64,000 nucleotides of DNA from Leifsonia shinshuensis (GTDB lineage Bacteria; Actinomycetota; Actinomycetes; Actinomycetales; Microbacteriaceae): the NCBI RefSeq assembly GCF_014217625.1, contig NZ_CP043641.1:3224001-3288000 (forward strand), in the 5' to 3' direction. This document shows, one piece after another, positions 58,674-64,000 of this stretch. Position 1 is the stretch's first letter. Each line of letters opens with the position of its first letter. Both the position numbers and the translations under genes were made by a program. A model generated the notes under the pieces. That model had not been told where the DNA came from, searched no databases, and saw only the letters and a list, made by a program, of their open reading frames with translations.

Positions 58674-60254
58674 ATGAGCGGCGGCGACGGCGCGGGCGCG
58701 CCTTTCAACTTCCGCCTCGCGGTCCTCCTCGCGATGGCGATGTTCGTGCTGGTCGTGGACACGTCGCTGATGAACGTCTCCATCTCCGCGGTCGTCCATG
58801 ACCTCCACACCACGGTCAGCGGCGTGCAGGGCGCGATCGCGCTGGAGGCGCTGGTCTCGGCGGCGTTCATCCTGATCGGCGGGAAGACCGGCGACCTCAT
58901 CGGCCGCAAGCTCGCGTACGTCCTCGGCCTGCTCGGCTACGCGGTCGGCGCCATCGCGATGACCCTCGCGCAGAACCTGTTCGCGATCATCGTCTTCTGG
59001 GCGGTGATCGGCGGGATCGGCGCCTCGCTGCTGCTGCCGGCGATGCAGTCGCTCATCCACGGCAACTTCGAGGGGGCGCACCAGAAACGCGTCTACGCGC
59101 TGGTCGGTGCCTCCGCCGCGATTGCCGCCGCGGTCGGCCCGCTGCTGGGCGGCTTCATCACGACGTTCCTCTCCTGGCGGGTGGGGTTCCTGCTGGAGGC
59201 GGTCATCATCGCGGTCGTTCTCGCCGGGATCGGGCTGGTGCACGATGTTCCCTACACGGGCACGCGCTCGATCGACCTGGTCGGCGCGCTGCTCTCGGTG
59301 GTCGGGATGGGCGGCATCGTCACCGGGATCCTGGTCTGGCAGGAGGGCGGCGAGTACGTCCTGCTGCTGATCGTCGTCGGCGTCGCGGCGCTGGTCGGGC
59401 TGGTGTTCTGGCTGCGCTCGCGTGCCCGCCGCGGGAGGCCGACGCTGCTCGACCCCGCGCTGTTCTCGTCGAAGCTCTTCCGCACGGGCGTGAGCGGCCA
59501 GCTCCTCCAGCAAGTGGCGCTCGGCGGCACCATGATCGCGCTGCCGATCTACCTGCAGATGGTGCTGGAGTACAACGCGCTGGAGGCTGGCCTCTCCATC
59601 GCGCCGCTCTCGCTGAGCATGTTCGTGGTCGCGCTGCTCGCCGGGCGCCGGGCGAAGGGGCGACCGGCGAACCTGATCCTGTGGGGCTTCCTGCTCGCGG
59701 TGATCGGCGTCGCGATCCTGCTGCCGATCGTGCCGATCGCGACGAGCGGCTGGTTCCTGACCATCCCGCTCATCGTGTCGGGCGGCGGTCTCGGCCTGCT
59801 CGTCTCGCAGCTCAACAACTACACGCTGTCGCCGATCAGCGACGAGCGCGTCAGCGAGGCGGCCGGCGTCAACTCGGCCGCCGGATCGTTCGGGCTGTCG
59901 TTCGGTCTGGCGTTCGCCGGGGCGATCATGCTGGCGACGCTGGCGTTCGCCTTCACGTCGCTGACGAACTCGAGCACCGTCCTCCCGGCGTCCGACAAGC
60001 AGCAGGTGGCCTCCGCCCTGGAGGAGGACGCCCAGGTGATGTCGAACACGCAGCTGGAGAAGCAGCTCGCCACCGAGACGCCGGAGGTGCGTGCGGAGGT
60101 CGTCCGGATCAACACGGAGGCGCGGCCCATCGCCCTCCAGGTCGCGCTGCTCGTCCCGCTCGCCGCCGGGCTGCTCGGCGCGGGCAACGCGCTCCGGATG
60201 CGACGCCTCCCCGACCCGGCGCCGTCGGACAGCGACGCGCCGGTGCTGGGGTAG
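58674..60254 (+). CDS. MFS exporter, DHA2 type
   Basis: 526 aa, about fourteen membrane segments. VLVVDTSLMNVSISAVVHDL (TM1), GGKTGDLIGRKLAYVLGLL (motif A) and VGPLLGGFITTFLSWRVGFLLE (motif C) identify a multidrug-type exporter. A soluble loop (about 430-480) before the last membrane segment contains LEEDAQVMSNTQLEKQLATETPEVR. The ATG at 58674 lies 9 bases before the first recognisable codons of the family start. pdxH follows 27 bp later, perhaps on the same transcript. Confidence 0.85.
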   Translation: MSGGDGAGAPFNFRLAVLLAMAMFVLVVDTSLMNVSISAVVHDLHTTVSGVQGAIALEALVSAAFILIGGKTGDLIGRKLAYVLGLLGYAVGAIAMTLAQNLFAIIVFWAVIGGIGASLLLPAMQSLIHGNFEGAHQKRVYALVGASAAIAAAVGPLLGGFITTFLSWRVGFLLEAVIIAVVLAGIGLVHDVPYTGTRSIDLVGALLSVVGMGGIVTGILVWQEGGEYVLLLIVVGVAALVGLVFWLRSRARRGRPTLLDPALFSSKLFRTGVSGQLLQQVALGGTMIALPIYLQMVLEYNALEAGLSIAPLSLSMFVVALLAGRRAKGRPANLILWGFLLAVIGVAILLPIVPIATSGWFLTIPLIVSGGGLGLLVSQLNNYTLSPISDERVSEAAGVNSAAGSFGLSFGLAFAGAIMLATLAFAFTSLTNSSTVLPASDKQQVASALEEDAQVMSNTQLEKQLATETPEVRAEVVRINTEARPIALQVALLVPLAAGLLGAGNALRMRRLPDPAPSDSDAPVLG

Positions 60255-60281
60255 CCGCGCGCCCGCGGGTACCGTCGGGGC

Positions 60282-60911
60282 ATGTCCGACTTCCTCCTCG
60301 GCGGGTCCGGGATGCCGCCCCTGCCCGACGCGTCAGATGCCCCCGCGGATCCCGGCGCCCTCCTCGACGCCTGGCTTGCGGAGGCCGACCGCGCCGGAGT
60401 GCGGGAGGCGCTGGCCGCCACCCTCGCCACGGCCTCCGTCGACGGCGTCCCCTCGTCGCGCACCCTCCGGCTCGCCGCGCTCGGAGCGGACGGCGTCGTC
60501 TTCGGAACGTCCGCCGCCAGCCGCAAGGGCCGCGACCTCGCCGCCAACCCGCGTGCGAGCGTCACCGTGTACTGGCGCGAGCTCGCCCTGCAGCTGCGGC
60601 TGGACGGCGAGGTGGAGGTCCTGTCTGCCGACGCCTCCGACGCCCTGTTCGCTGACCGGCCTCCCGCCGCGCGGGCCGCGACCGTCGTGTCCGAGCAGGA
60701 TGCGCAGCTGGGCGACCTCGGCGTGCTGCGCGCCCGCGCCGAAGCGCTCGCCGGCGGCGACCCGATCGCACGCCCCGACGACTGGTTCGGCTACCGCCTC
60801 GTCCCGTCCTCCATCGAGTTCTGGCAGGGCAGTCCCGACCGGCTGCATCGCCGGCTGAGATACGAACGCGCGGCCGACGGGATGTGGAGCGTGCACGGAC
60901 TCCAGCCCTGA
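60282..60911 (+). CDS. pdxH: Pyridoxamine/pyridoxine 5'-phosphate oxidase
   Basis: 209 aa FMN enzyme that makes pyridoxal 5'-phosphate from PNP or PMP with O2. Motifs are LATASVDGVPSSRTLRLAAL, FGTSAASRKGRDLAANPRASVTVYWREL (FMN site), SEQDAQLGDLGVL and the C-terminal EFWQGSPDRLHRRLRY, with the conserved Arg. ATG at 60282 after a weak site. Confidence 0.9.
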   Translation: MSDFLLGGSGMPPLPDASDAPADPGALLDAWLAEADRAGVREALAATLATASVDGVPSSRTLRLAALGADGVVFGTSAASRKGRDLAANPRASVTVYWRELALQLRLDGEVEVLSADASDALFADRPPAARAATVVSEQDAQLGDLGVLRARAEALAGGDPIARPDDWFGYRLVPSSIEFWQGSPDRLHRRLRYERAADGMWSVHGLQP

Positions 60912-60956
60912 TCAGGAATTCTTCTCCGCCGCCGGAATACCGGGGCCCGTTTCAAA

Positions 60957-60977
60957 GTTGAGTCACTTGTACTCAAG
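60957..60977. promoter_or_regulatory. HAIR element 1 (HspR operator)
   Basis: GTTGAGT-CACTTGT-ACTCAAG, close to the consensus CTTGAGT-N7-ACTCAAG. It lies 17 bases upstream of a -35 TTGACA (60994-60999). HspR with DnaK as co-repressor is expected to bind here. Confidence 0.9.
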
Positions 60978-61020
60978 TTTTGAGACGGACGGCTTGACAG
61001 CATCCACCCGGGATGTCAGG

Positions 61021-61041
61021 CTTGAGCCGTCGAGGCTCAAC
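61021..61041. promoter_or_regulatory. HAIR element 2 (HspR operator)
   Basis: CTTGAGC-CGTCGAG-GCTCAAC, the HAIR spacing of 7 with a paired C/G change in the inner arm. It covers the -10 region of the TTGACA promoter and the expected transcription start, about 60 bp before the dnaK ATG. Confidence 0.85.
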
Positions 61042-61101
61042 TCTTGACCCCAAGACTTTCACCGGCTATCAAACGCCCGCAACAAAGGAGAGAAAGCACA
61101 C

Positions 61102-62970
<1,869 letters not shown>

Positions 62971-62972
62971 CC

Positions 62973-63617
62973 ATGGCTGACCAGAACCGCGACGGGCACG
63001 GCTCGGAGGAGCCGGAGCGCGAGGAGCCGATCATCCGCGACAAGCGGAGGATCGACCCCGAGACCGGCAAGGTTCGCGAGCCTCAGGGCGAAGAGCACGA
63101 CCTCGCGCACGAGGAGCTGGTGGATGTGGGCCCGGGTGAGGAGGAGAGCGTCCTGTCCGACGACGACCTCGACATCCTCTCCGGCCAGACCACGTCCGAC
63201 CAGCTCGCGGCGGAGCGGCTCGCCGACCTCCAGCGGGTGACCGCGGAGTACGCGAACTACCGCAAGCGCACCGAGGCCAATCGGGAGGTCGAGCGCGAGC
63301 GCGCGATCGGGGACGCCGTCAAGGGTCTCATCCCGGTGCTCGACGACCTGGAGCGCGCCGACAAGCACGGCGACCTGACCGAGGGCAGCGCGTTCGCGAC
63401 CATCGCGGCCAAGCTGCGCACCGCGGTCGAGCGGCTCGGCCTCACCCAGTACGGCGAGAAGGGCGAGCCCTTCGACCCGCAGGTCCACGAGGCGATCTTC
63501 CAGCAGCCCACCCCCGGCGTGACGGCCGACACCGTCGCCGACGTGGTGGAGACCGGCTACCGGCTGGGCTCCACCGTGGTCCGGGTGGCCAAGGTGGTCG
63601 TCGCCACCCCGGCCTGA
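62973..63617 (+). CDS. grpE: Nucleotide exchange factor GrpE
   Basis: 214 aa. A long acidic N-terminus (about 1-75) is followed by the coiled-coil helix ([26 protein letters not shown]) and the C-terminal beta wing ([37 protein letters not shown]). It drives ADP release from DnaK. It starts 2 bp after the dnaK stop. Confidence 0.96.
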   Translation: MADQNRDGHGSEEPEREEPIIRDKRRIDPETGKVREPQGEEHDLAHEELVDVGPGEEESVLSDDDLDILSGQTTSDQLAAERLADLQRVTAEYANYRKRTEANREVERERAIGDAVKGLIPVLDDLERADKHGDLTEGSAFATIAAKLRTAVERLGLTQYGEKGEPFDPQVHEAIFQQPTPGVTADTVADVVETGYRLGSTVVRVAKVVVATPA

Positions 63618-63638
63618 CCGGCCGGACGATGAGCGCCA

Positions 63639-63668
63639 GGAGCGGCGGGATGCGTGTCCCGCCGCTCC
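63639..63668. repeat. 12-bp hairpin between grpE and dnaJ
   Basis: GGAGCGGCGGGA-TGCGTG-TCCCGCCGCTCC, a perfect stem in the 115-bp spacer. It has no T-run. It may slow transcription or shield the dnaK-grpE mRNA end, so that dnaJ is made at a lower level than dnaK. Confidence 0.6.
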
Positions 63669-63732
63669 GCGCGCCACGACACATGCAGACTTCGACACAG
63701 ATCACGACAGCACAGGCAGGAGAGGAGGCGCC

Positions 63733-64000
63733 GTGGCAAGCCAGGACTGGTTCGACAAGGACTTCTACAAGGTCCTAGGCGTCTCCAAGGACGTCAGCGA
63801 GGCGGACCTCAAGAAGACGTACCGCAAGCTCGCGCGCAAGTACCACCCGGACTCCAACCCGGGCGACCCGGCGGCGGAGGCCAAGTTCAAGGAGATCAGC
63901 GAGGCCCACTCGGTGCTCGCCGACCCCGAGCAGCGCAAGGAGTACGACCAGATCCGGGCCATGGGTTCCGGAGCGCGGTTCACCGCTCCGGGCTCGAGCA
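63733..64000 (+). CDS. dnaJ: Chaperone DnaJ, N-terminal fragment
   Basis: The first 89 codons are present; the gene runs past the right edge. The J-domain is complete (about 8-73), with [21 protein letters not shown] and the HPD motif in KYHPDSNPG, which triggers DnaK ATP hydrolysis. The GTG start at 63733 has GAGGAGG upstream. hspR would be expected next. Confidence 0.95.
   Translation, partial: MASQDWFDKDFYKVLGVSKDVSEADLKKTYRKLARKYHPDSNPGDPAAEAKFKEISEAHSVLADPEQRKEYDQIRAMGSGARFTAPGSS

Overview
The window is a GC-rich (about 70%) actinobacterial chromosome segment. Codon use, the dnaK-grpE-dnaJ order with HspR-type (HAIR) repeats, a type 1 idi gene, a SigJ/ECF41-type sigma factor and the general gene set point to Microbacteriaceae (Leifsonia-like). 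This placement is an inference from gene content, not from a marker gene. No prophage, transposase or CRISPR array is seen.

Layout. 1-4.2 kb: start of a DEAD-box RNA helicase, an extended GAPDH, a small ABM-type protein and a DUF2207 membrane protein (all minus). 4.3-9.5 kb: an ECF41 sigma-factor locus with two atypical SDR oxidoreductases, the sigma factor, an orphan QcrB-like cytochrome b and two free-standing SnoaL/NTF2-like proteins. Four near-identical promoters (TGTCAC/GGTCAC, 16 bp, GGTC) tie these into one regulon. 9.6-19.5 kb: an acyltransferase, then a LacI-controlled glycan-use cluster (GH127 arabinofuranosidase, sugar ABC importer, GH2 beta-mannosidase) and a tRNA-Gly. 19.7-26.5 kb: a ClC chloride transporter, a MarR regulator, a membrane methyltransferase and a minus-strand SCO1-TlpA fusion/CcdA/CtaG operon. 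The same palindrome lies between clcA and marR and in front of ctaG. 26.5-38 kb: TetR, RDD protein, FAD monooxygenase, three VOC proteins, a stand-alone ClpP pair, an arylsulfatase, an AraC regulator and a cell-wall-anchored surface protein. 38-43 kb: a short CDF transporter, a second sulfatase, GNAT, a small membrane protein, an MFS exporter and an ArsR-type regulator.

43-49.9 kb is the most unusual part. An M-box (ykoK) Mg2+ riboswitch precedes a NitT/TauT-like ABC transporter, with a fused double permease, an ATPase carrying a C-terminal extension and no binding protein. Next comes an AT-rich translational-attenuator-like leader (a 14-codon leader ORF and a 15-bp hairpin hiding the SD and start) in front of an MFS drug exporter and its TetR. 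An AbiD/AbiF-type (HEPN) abortive-infection gene follows, with its own promoter and a strong 5' hairpin RNA.

50-64 kb: dcd, a conserved hypothetical gene, idi, two divergent MarR-like regulators that each carry a large His-rich insertion, Atg22-like MFS, DUF2461, a third SDR, lspA, a small alarmone synthetase, another MFS exporter, pdxH, and the heat-shock operon dnaK-grpE-dnaJ under two HAIR elements. dnaJ runs off the right edge.
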